The position numbers were made by a program, and so were the translations under genes. The notes beneath the pieces were generated by a model that ran no database searches, was not told the DNA's origin, and worked only from the letters and a program-made list of their open reading frames with translations. Below, one piece after another: positions 34,858 to 52,296 of a stretch of 64,000 nucleotides of DNA (the first letter of the stretch is position 1; each line of letters starts with the position of its first letter). Source of the DNA: Luzula sylvatica (taxonomy: Eukaryota; Streptophyta; Magnoliopsida; Poales; Juncaceae); the NCBI GenBank assembly GCA_946800325.1, contig OX326958.1, positions 24,449,914-24,513,913 on the forward strand, written 5' to 3'.

Positions 34858-35193
34858 TTTCACGTGGGTTCAGGCTAAAGTCGGGCACGTGATATTGAAA
34901 CAATCGAAAGGGTGGCAAGCGTTAAATCAGAACTTGTGAGGCACAGGCTAAAGTCGACTCACTAGTAGCTTATTTGAACGATACGTTGGAGATGGTTGTG
35001 ACTTAACCGTCCAGGCCAATCAGATTGGAGTTCGGGGCATAGATAGGATGCACACACGGAACTGAGATTGTATTGGATACGATCCATCACCGAAATCCTA
35101 TAAAGGTTCAAGAGTCGTATTGGATACGATTGGATATAATCCTACCTAAATAACGGGATCCCACCCGATAGGCTAAAGTCACTTGTGGGAGGA
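34858..35193 (+). other. Leader hairpin series of element D
   Basis: Three hairpins share the loop core AGGCTAAAGTC. They are at 34,860-34,892 (TCACGTG/CACGTGA), 34,932-34,966 (ACTTGTGAG/CTCACTAGT, 8 of 9 paired) and 35,160-35,190 (TCCCAC/GTGGGA). At homologous positions A has ACTGATAAG/CTTATTAGT and TCCCAT/ATGGGA, so G-C pairs in D are A-T pairs in A. At 35,018-35,030 D has CCAATCAGATTGG, a bare palindrome where A carries an extra hairpin. Confidence 0.6.
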
Positions 35194-35350
35194 ACGGAAA
35201 TATGGGTCTTGAGTGTTATGGACTTGGAGTCCCGTATCGGTATGAGGGTTATCGATTCGATAAAATAACACTATCATATATTCATCATATAAGCATATAG
35301 ATTAAGTACGCACGGTTAGGAGTTAATCTTCATCATCCGTTTAGAATTAT

Positions 35351-36002
35351 GTTTTCAAGCAACACCAAATATATCGTAGAGATCGATATGATAGATAGCT
35401 TTTGGGCCGGAATTACCATGATTAACCTTGATAGTTAAAGAATAGTTCTTTAGACTTAAAGGAACGTGTTGGACACGGAAATGGTAGATTCGGGGCTCGA
35501 GGCATTGGCTTTAGAGAAAGCCGGGTTCGGTACACTTTAAGAAGGAATCGAACAATATTACGTGCCTTGTGGTGGCATGTATAGACGCAAATTTCTCAAA
35601 ATTGTTTTGAGAATTCGGGTGTATATGAAAGTAAAACACAACGCTCATGAAATAGTTTCAAGAGCTAGAGCGCGTTGAATGGTTCGATGCGGCTCAAAGA
35701 GTAGGTTAATTTTGAGACGCCTTATGGGTCTTTGATTAACACTCGTGTGTTGATGGTACGAGATTTGATGTTCGTGACCGAATATCATATGCATTCGATA
35801 GATAAGTCGATCCCGAAATTGCATATGATGCGATTTAAATTTGAATTGGAGATGCTCAGAGTATCCGAGGAATCCAATGCATATAGATGCGTGGATGTCC
35901 TTGTAATTCAAAAGCGGGATCGAAAGAAATGTATGTCTAAGGGTATTTTGGGAAAATGTTTTCCAAAATGGAGAGTTCGGACAAAGAGTTGTCCAAACTA
36001 AT
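35351..36002 (+). pseudogene. Decayed Copia gag of element D
   Basis: The start codon at 35,351 is in the position of B's gag start, but stops appear within about 35 codons and the frame shifts several times. The fragment 35,732-36,001 keeps the HMHSIDKSIP segment typical of this gag. It is very similar to the gag relic of A. Confidence 0.75.
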
Positions 36003-38770
36003 GACTCAAAGAATGGTGAAATTCGAGGAGGATTAAACCTAGAAGTTGATTGCTTCTTTTGGCATTGCCGTCTTGGCCATATAAACGAGATACGCGTATC
36101 TAGATTCCATGTGATGGAATGCTAGAATCATTCGAATTAAATTTGATTGATTAATGCAATACTTATTTATTAGGCAAAACGACAAGGGACATCATTCTCC
36201 AAAGTATTGGAGAAAGATCCAGCGAATTATTGGAAATTATATTTACATATGATGTTCCGATAAGTTCCGAGGCAAGAGGAGGCTATCGGTATTTTGTTAC
36301 GTTTATGGACGGTTAAAGTAGATATGAAAATATCTATTTAATGCGTGCCGAAACAGAGACTTTTGAAAGGTTCAAAGAGTTTCAAAAACGAAATACGAAA
36401 TCAACTAAGCAAGAAAATCAAAGATTTTCGATAGGATCGAGAAGACGAGTATTTGAGCTAGACCTTTCGATAGGATCGAAGATGCGATATTTGAGTTATG
36501 AATATTGATGATCATTTATGATTGTGGAATCGTTTCACGATTGTCTTCATTTGGAACATTGAGATGTGTCCGAAAAGAGAAAATGAACGCATGTTGGACA
36601 TGGTTCGATAAATGATAAGCCAATAGGATCTCCCAAAAATGTTTTGGGCATACGCCTTTGAGACAGCGGCACTAATGAATGGTTGCATATAAGATATGGA
36701 CCATAAACCTTCTAATCGGTACAAAAACGCCATATGAGATATGGATCGGAATGGTTCCGAAGTTGTCATTTGTACATATTTGAGGATGTGAGTATATTTC
36801 GAAATTTGTTTCCGTTAAACTCAATCCCAAATCTGGAAATTGTTCGTTTATCCTTAAGGAAACTAAAGGGTATTAGTTCTAACGTCCTTATGAAAATGAG
36901 ATTTTCGTGGCTCGAAGAGATGCCTTCTTGGAGGAGGACTAGATGCGCATAAGTTTGGAACTTGGTGTCATTTATCTCTATGCGGGCTAGTGGGAGTAGA
37001 ATAAATCTCGAAAGAGTTCGAGATCTGAAAATGAACATTGTACCGATGAAAGTTGACATGGCTTCATCAAGAGTTGATGAACGCAAGTCGACCACACAGA
37101 GGAATTTTTTGTAGATCAAGTAGGCTATATCATAAGCCGGTAAATGCGGATTTATCGTAGCTAATGATGATAGATCGAATTCATATGATGATTCGATATC
37201 CTACAAGGATGCTATGAAAAGTTGATTCCACATGACATGGTGTCATGAATTCTGAGATTCGATCCGTATAAAATTATCAAGTTTAGAACTTGATTTCATC
37301 ACTTTCTGGGTTAGACCCGTGAAATGTGAATGGGTTTTTCAAGATGAAGAACCTACATGGATAGGAATACGTATATATGTAAAGCGAGGCTTTTTGCGAA
37401 AAGTTTCATGCAATTCATAGTCGGACTATGAAGAAACGTTTTCGCATGTTGCCATGCTTTCACATTCTCGAAATTCTGCTTGCCATAATCGCGTATTATG
37501 ACTATGTGATGTGGCAAGATGGATGTCAAAACCGAATTTCTTAACAGAAATTTTATTAAAGGATGTGTACTTGACACAACCTTACGGTTTTGTCGATTTA
37601 TAAGAATTGGAATAGGATATGCATGCTTTAACGATCCATATGATGGATTAAAGAATGCTTCTCGGAATTGGAATATTCGTTTTGACAAAGTTATAAACAG
37701 TTATAACATTGTCGGAACGAATGAAAACTTTGTGTACACATGAAGGTTAGTGGGAGCTGCGTTATATTTCTTGTAACGACAAAGGATTTAGACGAGACCG
37801 CTTATGAATAAGCATGAAGATCTATAGGATAGATCTAAGAAGTTTCTCGTTCTATGTTATGGCACATATATCGACATATTGTTGAAAATGGTTTTCAACA
37901 TATAACTCCTTGGAGGAGTTAAATCAAAATGTCGAATGACAGAAATTTTCAAAGGCTCGATGTGAGACATCAAGCAGCGCGAAAAGTAATAATATTATGC
38001 CTTACATTTGATGTTAGGATCTATTATATCTGTCATGATATGTATGTGGCTATACGTCGTACACATAAGTCGTCTAATTTACCGTCAATAAATTCATGGG
38101 AATCACATGAGTTTGAATGTAATTCTATTACATAAGACTAACTCTTGTGAATGTATAATGGTTATACATTTATATACATAATGGTTATGTATATTTAAAC
38201 CCATTGGAATCTGTATTTATAGCGGTGAATGTTATCCTTGAATACTTTGCGAAAGAATTCAGGATTTTTATCTATAATGGTGTAGAGGACGTGTTGGTTA
38301 TAAAGAGTTATAACAACAACAGTTTCCAAAGATTAAGCACGTCCAAATATGTAGCACGACTTTCGATCACAAAGTGTGTACATGTTTTGCTTAAATGAAA
38401 ACACGGTTATGTGGAATGGTTCCACAAGACCAATAGTTTATGATTCTATATACGGAGGCGAGTATATTGCGGTTATTAATCGCAAAAGGAAGTGGTATGG
38501 ATCAAGGAAACATGACCAAACTCTCGTAGCCACGAGTTATCGGATTTATGGTTGTTTATTGCGTGAAACGCAATAGTACAAGCCAAAAATGCCGAGGTCA
38601 CGACCACTTCTAGCCAATACTCAGAAAATTTCATTTGATCCATGAAATTTTGTGAAAAGATGTGATCGTAGGTATTGGAAATGTTCCAATCCTGCTGAAG
38701 ATTAACACTATCGGGAACGTGCGGACCCGTTTACAAAACCGCTCTCTCTAGTCGCGCGTGACTGTCATGC
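36003..38770 (+). pseudogene. Decayed Copia pol of element D
   Basis: Fragments of integrase (36,010-36,960), RT (about 37,140-37,870, with a MDVKTEFLN-like segment at 37,519) and RNase H (38,204-38,760, with EYIAV near 38,460) occur in Copia order. Stops and frameshifts are abundant. The RNase H fragment at 38,376-38,576 differs from its counterpart in A by one residue of 66, and antisense ORF lengths across the integrase region (85 and 117 codons) are the same in both elements. Confidence 0.8.
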
Positions 38771-39981
38771 GATGACTATGGGTATGGAGATACCTAGAGG
38801 AGGAAGAAGAGAGTAGAGTGTAGTTATCTAATACGATAGTCCTCGCAGGTTGTGGGTATGGAGATACCCATAGGTAAACGTTGTATCACCCAAATACTTA
38901 GTCCATATGAATGTATCCCTTTTAAAAATTTTGTTTACTTAAATTTTCATGCATTCACCTTATATGAAAACTGTGTGCTGGGTTGTGTAATATGATTACA
39001 TGAACCTTGATTTGAACTTGTGTGGACGTCGACATGGTTGAGGACCATGTGCAGCGAAACCGTCACACTTAAAGTGTCATTTCTAAACATCCCTAGTCGC
39101 GGGTCAGTTTGCTTAAGAGAGAAGCATTACTATTACAAGGAAATAGACTGAATGCGTACACTAGTACGTTAGCCGAGGAGATGATTATGTTTTGCTAATC
39201 ATGGGACAAAGTGCTTGTCGAATCGGGAACGTAGATATATGTTAGGTTACATGTATTGGATATGACCGAAGCCGCGAGATCATGACATGGTTTAGTCATT
39301 ATGGATGAACTCGCGACGAGTAGGGTTTTAGGTTCTTCAAACTTGAGGGGATCATTGATTGCGTTACGTGCGTAACACAATGCTTTGATATGATCTTACG
39401 CTCACCGTAACAGGGAGTTAAAAGGGTCATCATTGGGTATTGTCCGAAACACGGAATTCAATGTGAGTCTCCAAGATAGGAATTGTTTATTCCGAAAGGA
39501 AGAGATATCTCTTAGGCGCCGCTCGATGAGTTGATTAACGAAAACCGTGGCCACGGTCAATGGTATTAATGGTTAATATCGATTGAAATTTGTTAACTCA
39601 ACTCGGAATCGGGGAATAAGTGTAGTTAATCAAATTATAAGGATGACTATAACCATGCCTTTTGATTAACGGATATCGCAAACAAGAGACCTAGTAACCG
39701 CTATTCGAGATAGGCACAATGATCACAATCATTATTCGTTTAACATGGGTAGCTATGATGGAGTGACTAGATCCCGCTGATGAGCTTGTAGGCATTGGAA
39801 ACAACCTACTGCCATCATTAAGTCGAACCTACATGGTCACACAATGAGTCGTACTAAGTCGGGCTTGATCATAAAATTGGCACATTGGATGTGAATAGCT
39901 TGGTATTTGATACGCGAGCTATATTCTCTAAAATCGTGTGTATTGGATATGCATGAGTACCTTTTAGGTAGATCTGAAATT

Positions 39982-39992
39982 GAGTGGGAGAC
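39982..39992 (+). other. Polypurine tract of element D
   Basis: GAGTGGGAGAC lies directly before the 3' LTR, identical to A and E. Confidence 0.88.
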
Positions 39993-40970
39993 GGAAGGAA
40001 ATACAGTTTCAGGATCAACCGTAAAAGTGTACACAAGGATAAACGAATGTAGTCGTACATTCGTGGCCATAACTGTCAGTGGGAAAATCCGATTTGAATG
40101 GTTCAAATTGGGTTAGATAGATAATTAGATTATCTATAACCTTCATGTAGAAATATATTTCATATGAACGAAGTATTAGTGTCGTTTATGTGAAATACCG
40201 AAAGGGTGCAACAGTATGACATACAGTTAGTAAAACAGTCATAACTTGTGTATACGAACTCCAATTGGGTTGGGCCAAATTGGGTTGTGTAGATAATTAT
40301 ATTATCTACAACTTTCATGTTGGGTGATTTTCTGTCTGAGAAATTTACCAATTTCGAAATGACAGAATACTGACCAGGTTCATGCAGTTTTCTGTGTGAG
40401 AGGGTGTATATTGGATATACATGCCTTTTGGCTAATCCTGATCCTATTAGGTATAAATATGATACTTTCTCTCTCATCACAATGGATGTTAATGCAATCT
40501 TATTCAGAATATTCAGGAGATTTTCCAGAATAATTGAGATACAACTTTCTATTGAGTGAAAGAGTGTAAAGAGAGATAACCGAGAAAAGGAGTTTTCTCG
40601 GTGTAGAGAATCAAACGATCGAGCAAGTTCGCCGGTGCATCGTCTAGGCAGGTGCATCCGCGACCGACGTCTTGCCACTCACGGTGGATACAAGTAGAGG
40701 AGCGACAATTGTGGCTCTTAGATTGTGATCGACCCAAGGAGTGAGAAGACGGCCAACGAACGGTGAAAGACGCGTGGTATGGGACGCGCGGATTGTCACC
40801 AACGTGACAGGAGATAGAAGGCGGCGATCAACCCTTCGTGCGTGATCAATTTCATGATGGTATAGATCTATCCTTCTATTCGCATCGTACCCTCGAAGTC
40901 ATGGCGTGATCTCGGGAATCGGAGAATCGGACCGGGCCTTCATTCCGCTGCGCGGGACCGGAGTCGAGGG
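39993..40970 (+). repeat. 3' LTR of element D, right end truncated
   Basis: It matches 32,636-33,625 with about 16 differences. The first base pair is GG instead of TG, and the end after GAGTCGAGG changes into hAT sequence (TATTATCCGAACCC). Confidence 0.88.
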
Positions 40971-41440
40971 TATTATCCGAACCCGAACCCAAAATACCCG
41001 CGGGTAAAAAACCATATCCGAACCCGAATCCGCGGGTAACGGGTATACCCGAACTTGAACCCGTTACACGAAAATCACCAATACAAAATCTAAAAAATAT
41101 ATAATTTAAAAATTATTATTCAAATACGTAAAATCACCAACAAATTAGTATACATAAAACAAACAACTTGCACAAAATACAATATAAAATGCAAAAATTA
41201 CAAATAATTAATCCATAAAACACCACAAAATTTCATATCATTGAGTATTTTCGGATATTTCTCGGATATTTTCGGGTTCGGGTATACCTGCGGGTATTTT
41301 TTCGGGTTCGGATATTTCTCGAATGTTTTTCGGATAATACCCTACCCGCGGGTATTTTTTTTGGGTATTACACTCCCCGTTCAGGTCGGGTACCCACGGG
41401 TTTGGGTTTTACCCGACCCATTGACATCCCTAAATATAGT

Positions 41441-42917
41441 TGACCGAATTTTAAAACTGCAATTCTAGAAATAATATTGATATATGATATATTTTATAAT
41501 ATTATATATCAATTTTTTAATATTTCATATATGTTTTTTTTTCATTTTTCAGTCGTATTCATATTTAATCATGAAGATGAATGTGAAATGGCCTTGATCT
41601 GACATGAACCTAGCGATTTATAATAGTCCACGTCAATTATCTAAGGTGATGCGATCTTTTGAAATTGTCTAAAATTGATTGTACAATAATAAACACACAA
41701 ATAAAAATTACACAAACAAAAATTAAACGGTTAATCAATGATTTAAATTTGGCCACTTAATACAATATGACAATTGAAATAGTTGTGGCGACACGACACA
41801 CAATAAATTACCCAATGTTGGGTGAAAAATAAATATTTGAGTTAATCGGTATTATGTCAAAATAACAAAAAACATCCTGATTAATCCACAAATAAAAATC
41901 CAAACTATGAGAAATACATTTGTAATGCAAAACATGATGATATTCATGAAAGAACAATTCTTATAAAAGATCAATTGTTATGAAAATTTGCGTAAAATAG
42001 AAGAATTTACATAAAATAGAAAAAACACTTTGGTCCAATTCTTACAAAAGATTCAACTTTTCATAAAATTTTAAGAAAATCCTCAACTTCTTAGATAAAT
42101 GTTCTGATCGTCCTAAATTGATTTAATATTTTGTACTCCTCTTATGTTGTTAAAAGTTAAAAATAGATAGAGTTCATATTATTTTGGGATAATTTTTTTT
42201 CATATTTAATTTTAATATATGTTATTTTTTATATTCCAAAAATATACTTGATATTTTGAAATAATAATGAAAGTATAGTAACATAATAAATTGATAAAAA
42301 CAGCAAAAGTCTCAATTATACATTAATGAAATCATGTGCAAATATAATGAACATATTTCTTTTTTTATTTTACAAATTTTGTATTAATAAAATCATTGGT
42401 AAGTATGACAAATCAAAATAATTGATTCTATCATATATACTTGAATTGTTATATACTTATATACTTATATGTTATATGGCATGGTTTCTATGTGTTTATG
42501 TATTGCTTCTAGTACGTGTGATCATTAAATTAGTTACTTGATAGTTCAGTTTACCTAAAGAGTTACAAAAAATTTCAAAAATATAAACCTGTCAATAATA
42601 TGAAATCTCGTGAATTTTATATATAAGAAGAAATTTGCAACGTTCCCCCAGAACCTCTTGCTAGTAAAATATGTATTATCGGCAAAAGGCTTGCAAAGAA
42701 AGTTACACAACAGAACATCTCAATATAAATAGATATCAAAATATATGTACATCAATTGTATCTCTTTTGTATATTAATAATACAATATTATATACATTTT
42801 AAATTATCAACTTTGATAAAATAACCTTTTATATCCTAATAATGTTTTGCTCTTTTTCTACGTAACGACAATTATAATTAATTGCAATAATAACAAAGAA
42901 AGTAAGTATATTTTCTT
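41441..42917. other. AT-rich spacer downstream of DWF4
   Basis: No gene is seen. This region would hold the 3' untranslated region and terminator of the minus-strand P450 gene at its right end. I see no repeat worth naming. Confidence 0.4.
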
Positions 42918-48517
<5,600 letters not shown>

Positions 48518-48581
48518 TGAAGAATTAGATCAAGGATATATAGGGGGTTGGCATTTAAAGAGCTAGCCACCCCCTTGTTAT

Positions 48582-48589
48582 TATTTATA
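48582..48589 (-). promoter_or_regulatory. DWF4: TATA box of DWF4
   Basis: Minus-strand CTCTATAAATAAT lies 65-72 bp upstream of the ATG, with an expected transcription start near 48,555. An inverted repeat GGGGGTTGGC/GCTAGCCACCCCC at 48,543-48,574 overlaps the expected leader start. Confidence 0.6.
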
Positions 48590-48599
48590 GAGTGAAATT

Positions 48600-49975
48600 A
48601 TCTTATGTACACTATAAAATATTAGAAATATCATTCCGTCCTAAATTTTTTAAAATACCCAATATTTTTTTAGCTCACTCATGTACAGAAAAAGGTGATG
48701 CTAGATTAGATTGACAATATTTCTAAGCAAAGGAGGGAAACTTCTATATATTTACTTGAGTCTATATCTGTAGTTTGTTCCTATGTTTTACTGGGATATT
48801 GACAATATTTGTAGGGGTAGTTAAGATACTTTTTATTTAGCAGGGGTTTATTTTTGAAATTGCCCCTTGATTTTTATAAGGGGGTGGAATCGGAAAGTTG
48901 AACAAGGGCCCTTGGCAGCTTTGAAAATGGCTGTAAAGTGAACACTCACACCTGGTTGTTTAGTGGGGAGGTCTAAAGAAAAAAAAATGAAGAGAGATTT
49001 AGTTTAGAATAGTTCCCTTTTTGGTCAATTTAGAATGTTTGCATTTTGGTGCGGCTAAAAGTGGGCCTTTCTTTCTTGAAAATGAAAATGGTCATTAATA
49101 CTAATTAGTAGCTCAAACTTTAGGTGAATAAGTGAATGTAAATCATAATTAGGTTGTCAACAGGTGGGTCGGGTACATATATGTTTCTTTCGTATTCGTA
49201 TTTAGTTGTTTCGGACATTCCACCCGAACCCAAACCCGAAATAAAAATACGTAATATTTTTTTGTTATGAAAGCGATTTGTCCTTCTCATATTCACAACT
49301 TCGCGTCAAAAGATGCCACGACCTCTAAAGAAGGCTTACTAACGGCATGTTAAATTTATGTTTTTGTAGTATTTTATTTTTGTTTATTAATTTGATATGT
49401 AATGTTTAATATGTTGTCTATCCATATGTAAATGTGAGATGTGTATCAAAGTCATGTAAAAACTTGTGGATTATTTTGGTTGTGTTATCAAGAGAGCAAA
49501 CCATGCCCATTTTGTGACTTATGAAAAAGGAAAACTATTTCCAGTTTTTTATCTTTTTGAAATCCTAGATATTTTCTCTCTCAATAATCCATCAAAATAC
49601 AAACTAAAATCACACTAACTCCAACAAATTGGTATATAGAGCTAAGGTTGCAAGAAAAATCGAATTTGTAGAATTAGAAGAAAGAGGAGACCACCATGAC
49701 CAATGAGTACCACTGTTGTAAAAAACGGTGAAAAACGATAGAAAATGGTATTTCGGTGTAAAAACGTTCCGTTTTTTACAAGACGGTTTGAAAAAACGGT
49801 CAAACGTTTTTTTACCGTGTTTGACATTTTTTTTTGGGAAAAAACGTTTTACGGTTTGAAAAAATGCCGTTTTTCACAACAAAAAAATTAAAATTTTGAT
49901 TATTACCGTTTTTCAGCCCATTTTTTTTCCTAGCCCAATAAAATTACAATTTTTTTTAAATCGATGCAAAAGACA
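48600..49975. other. DWF4 upstream region and AT-rich spacer
   Basis: No gene is seen. It would contain the DWF4 promoter. At 49,708-49,875 a cluster of AAACGGT and ACCGTTT words begins near CACTGTTGTAAAAAACGG, which looks like part of a hAT-type terminal region, but the ends are incomplete. Confidence 0.4.
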
Positions 49976-52060
49976 CAGCTTTTCTATATAACCATATACC
50001 TTCTAAATCGATGCAAAAGACATGATATGATATATGGATCGAAAAACCTTCGGTGTCTTCTTTTGTGATGATTTGGGGATGTGAGGTTTTTGTACGAAAA
50101 TTAATGTCGGATAAGCTCGATTCCAAATCTGAGAAATGTTTATTTGTTGGGTATCCTAAGGAAACTAAATGATACTATTTCTATAATCCCGACGAAAATA
50201 AGATTTTCGTGGCTCGTAGAGGTACCTTCTTAGAGGAGGATTTTATATCTAAGTGGGTAAGTGGGAGTAGAACGAAGAGGTTCGAGACCTAGAAATGAAC
50301 ATTTAGCCGATGAATGTTGACCCGAGTTCATGAAGAATTGATGAGCCCGAGTCAAACACACAAGGTGTTCTTCGTAGATCAAGTAGGCCACGTCAAGAGC
50401 CGGTATGATATGAATTTATCGTGGCTAAAAACGATGAGGTCGAGCTCATAGATGATGAGCCAACGTCCTACAAGGAGGCTATGTAGAGTGAAGATTCCAA
50501 CAAATGGCATGATGCCATGAAATCTGAGATTCAATCCATGTATGATAATCAAGTTTAGAACTTGATTGATCCATCTTCCTGGGTTACACTCCTGGGATGC
50601 AAGCGGGTTTTCAAGAAGAAAACCGACACATATGAGAATGTGCATACTTATAAAGCAAGGCTGGTCGCGAAATGTTTCAAGCAAATTCATGCTATATACT
50701 ATGCAGAAACGTTCTCGCTCATAGCCAATGCTTAAGTTCATTCGGATTCTGCTTGCCATACCAGCATATTATGACTATGAGATTTGACAAATGGATGTCA
50801 AAACCACATTTCTTAATGGAAATTTGACTGAGAAAGTGTACAATGTACATGACACAACTTGAAAGTTTTGTCGATTAAAAAAATCACGAGAAAGTATACA
50901 AGGTTCAACGATCCATTTATGGGTTGAAACAAACTTCTCGAAATTGGAATATTCGTTTTGATGAAGTTATAAAAGCGAGTATAAATTTATCAAGAACGAA
51001 GAAAAGCCTTGTGTATACAATAAGGTTAGTGAGAGCCGCAATGTATTTATTGTGTTATATGTTTACGACGTATTAATCATAGGAAACGACATTCTGATGC
51101 ATACGGAAGTTAAGAAGTACTTGAATAGTCGTTTCGACTTAGACGAGCCCGCCTATATATATTAGACGTGAAGATATATAGAGATAGATCTAAGAAGCTC
51201 CTTGGTCTGAGTCAAAGCACGTACATCGATAAAATGTTGAAAAAGTTTTCAATGCACAACTCCAAGAAGAGGTTTCTCCCAATATCGAGTGAGATAAACT
51301 TTTTTAAGGCTCAATGTCCGACATCGAGCGAGGAGAAAAATCGCATGTATAAGGTTCCTTACGCTTCGGCGGTAGGATCTATCATGTATGTCATGATTTA
51401 TACGCAGTCTGATGTGTCGTACGCATTGAGCGTCGTATCTCGCTACCAATTAAATCCCGGGGATCTGCATTGGAAAGTTGTAAAGACCATCCTTAAATAT
51501 TTAAGAAGGGCTAAGGATCAATTTTTTTTATGGTGGTGTGGAGGACGAGTTGGTGATAAGGGTTATACCAATGCTACTTTCCAAACATGTACCGACGACT
51601 TTCGATCACGAAGTGGGTACGTATTTTGTTTAAATGGAGACGCGATTATATGAAAGAGTTCCAAACAACCGAGAGTGGTCGATTCTACAACGGAGGCAGA
51701 CTATATTGCGGCTTCCGAAGCCGCAAAGGAAGCAGTATGGATCAAGAAGTTCGTGACCGAACTCGATGTAGTCCCGAGTATATTAGATCATATGGTTGTA
51801 TATATTGCGATAATACATGTGCAATAGCACAATCCAAAGAGCTGAGGTCGCACCACCGCTCCAAGCACATACTCAGAAAATTTCATTTGATCCGTGAAAT
51901 TTTGCAAAGGAAGGATGTGGTCATAGAGAAGATTGACACTAACGAGAACGTGACGGACCCGTTTACAAAACCTTTCTCAAGTCAAGCATTACTATATTGC
52001 ATAGACTATATGTTTGAGATACCTAGAGGAGTAAGAGAGTTGAGTATAGTTATCTAAAAT
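49976..52060 (+). pseudogene. Copia pol fragment E1 (integrase end, RT, RNase H)
   Basis: It begins within the integrase segment equivalent to LLNRIPSKSVEKTPYEMW of B. It continues with VGYPKETK (near 50,150), RT fragments with KTTFLNGN- and YDVLIIGND-like segments (50,795-51,100) and RNase H (51,168-52,057, with ADYIAAS-like and HHRSKHI segments). Multiple stops and frameshifts make it non-functional. Confidence 0.75.
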
Positions 52061-52296
52061 GATAGTCCTCGTAGGTTATAGTTGTAGATGCTGTATCAAC
52101 CAATACTTAATCTCTATTAGTGCATTTTCAAAATTTAACGTTTGAATTTCTTTTGCACTTACCTTATATAAAAAATGTGTGTGGGTTGTGTAATTTGATT
52201 ACATGAACCTTGATTTGAGACTTTGGCGAGCGTCAACATAATATGTGATTATGCTAACTAAAACCGTCACACAATAAGTTATATTTCTAAATCGTC

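Larger units (their letters stand above)
32636..40970 (+). mobile_element. Ty1/Copia retrotransposon D, relative of A
   Basis: A plus-strand element of about 8.3 kb. Its 5' LTR is 32,636-33,625, the PBS exactly TGGTATCAGAGC (33,627-33,638), and the PPT GAGTGGGAGAC (39,982-39,992). The 3' LTR starts at 39,993 and loses its last 15-20 bases at the junction with hAT DNA near 40,970. The two LTRs differ at about 16 sites by eye, so D is older than A. The coding region is decayed in the same way as A's. The first part of its leader differs from that of A: it has LTR-like modules and GC-rich dyads instead of the TCCGTT array. No target duplication can be defined because the right end is damaged. 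Confidence 0.88.
32593..41432. mobile_element. Small hAT element split by Copia element D
   Basis: The left terminus TAGGGATGTCAAC starts at 32,593 and the right terminus TTGACATCCCTA ends at 41,432; these are inverted repeats. A perfect 8-bp duplication AATATAGT flanks them (32,585-32,592 and 41,433-41,440). Without D, only about 43 bp on the left and 460 bp on the right belong to it, so it was a non-autonomous element of roughly 0.5 kb. Its subterminal parts are rich in CGGGT/ACCCG words (40,975-41,060 and 41,270-41,420). D landed next to its left end. Confidence 0.88.

Noticed and set aside
49708..49875. Complete hAT element upstream of E
   Set aside because: A hAT-like terminus and ACCGTTT words are visible, but no matching opposite end or 8-bp duplication was found.
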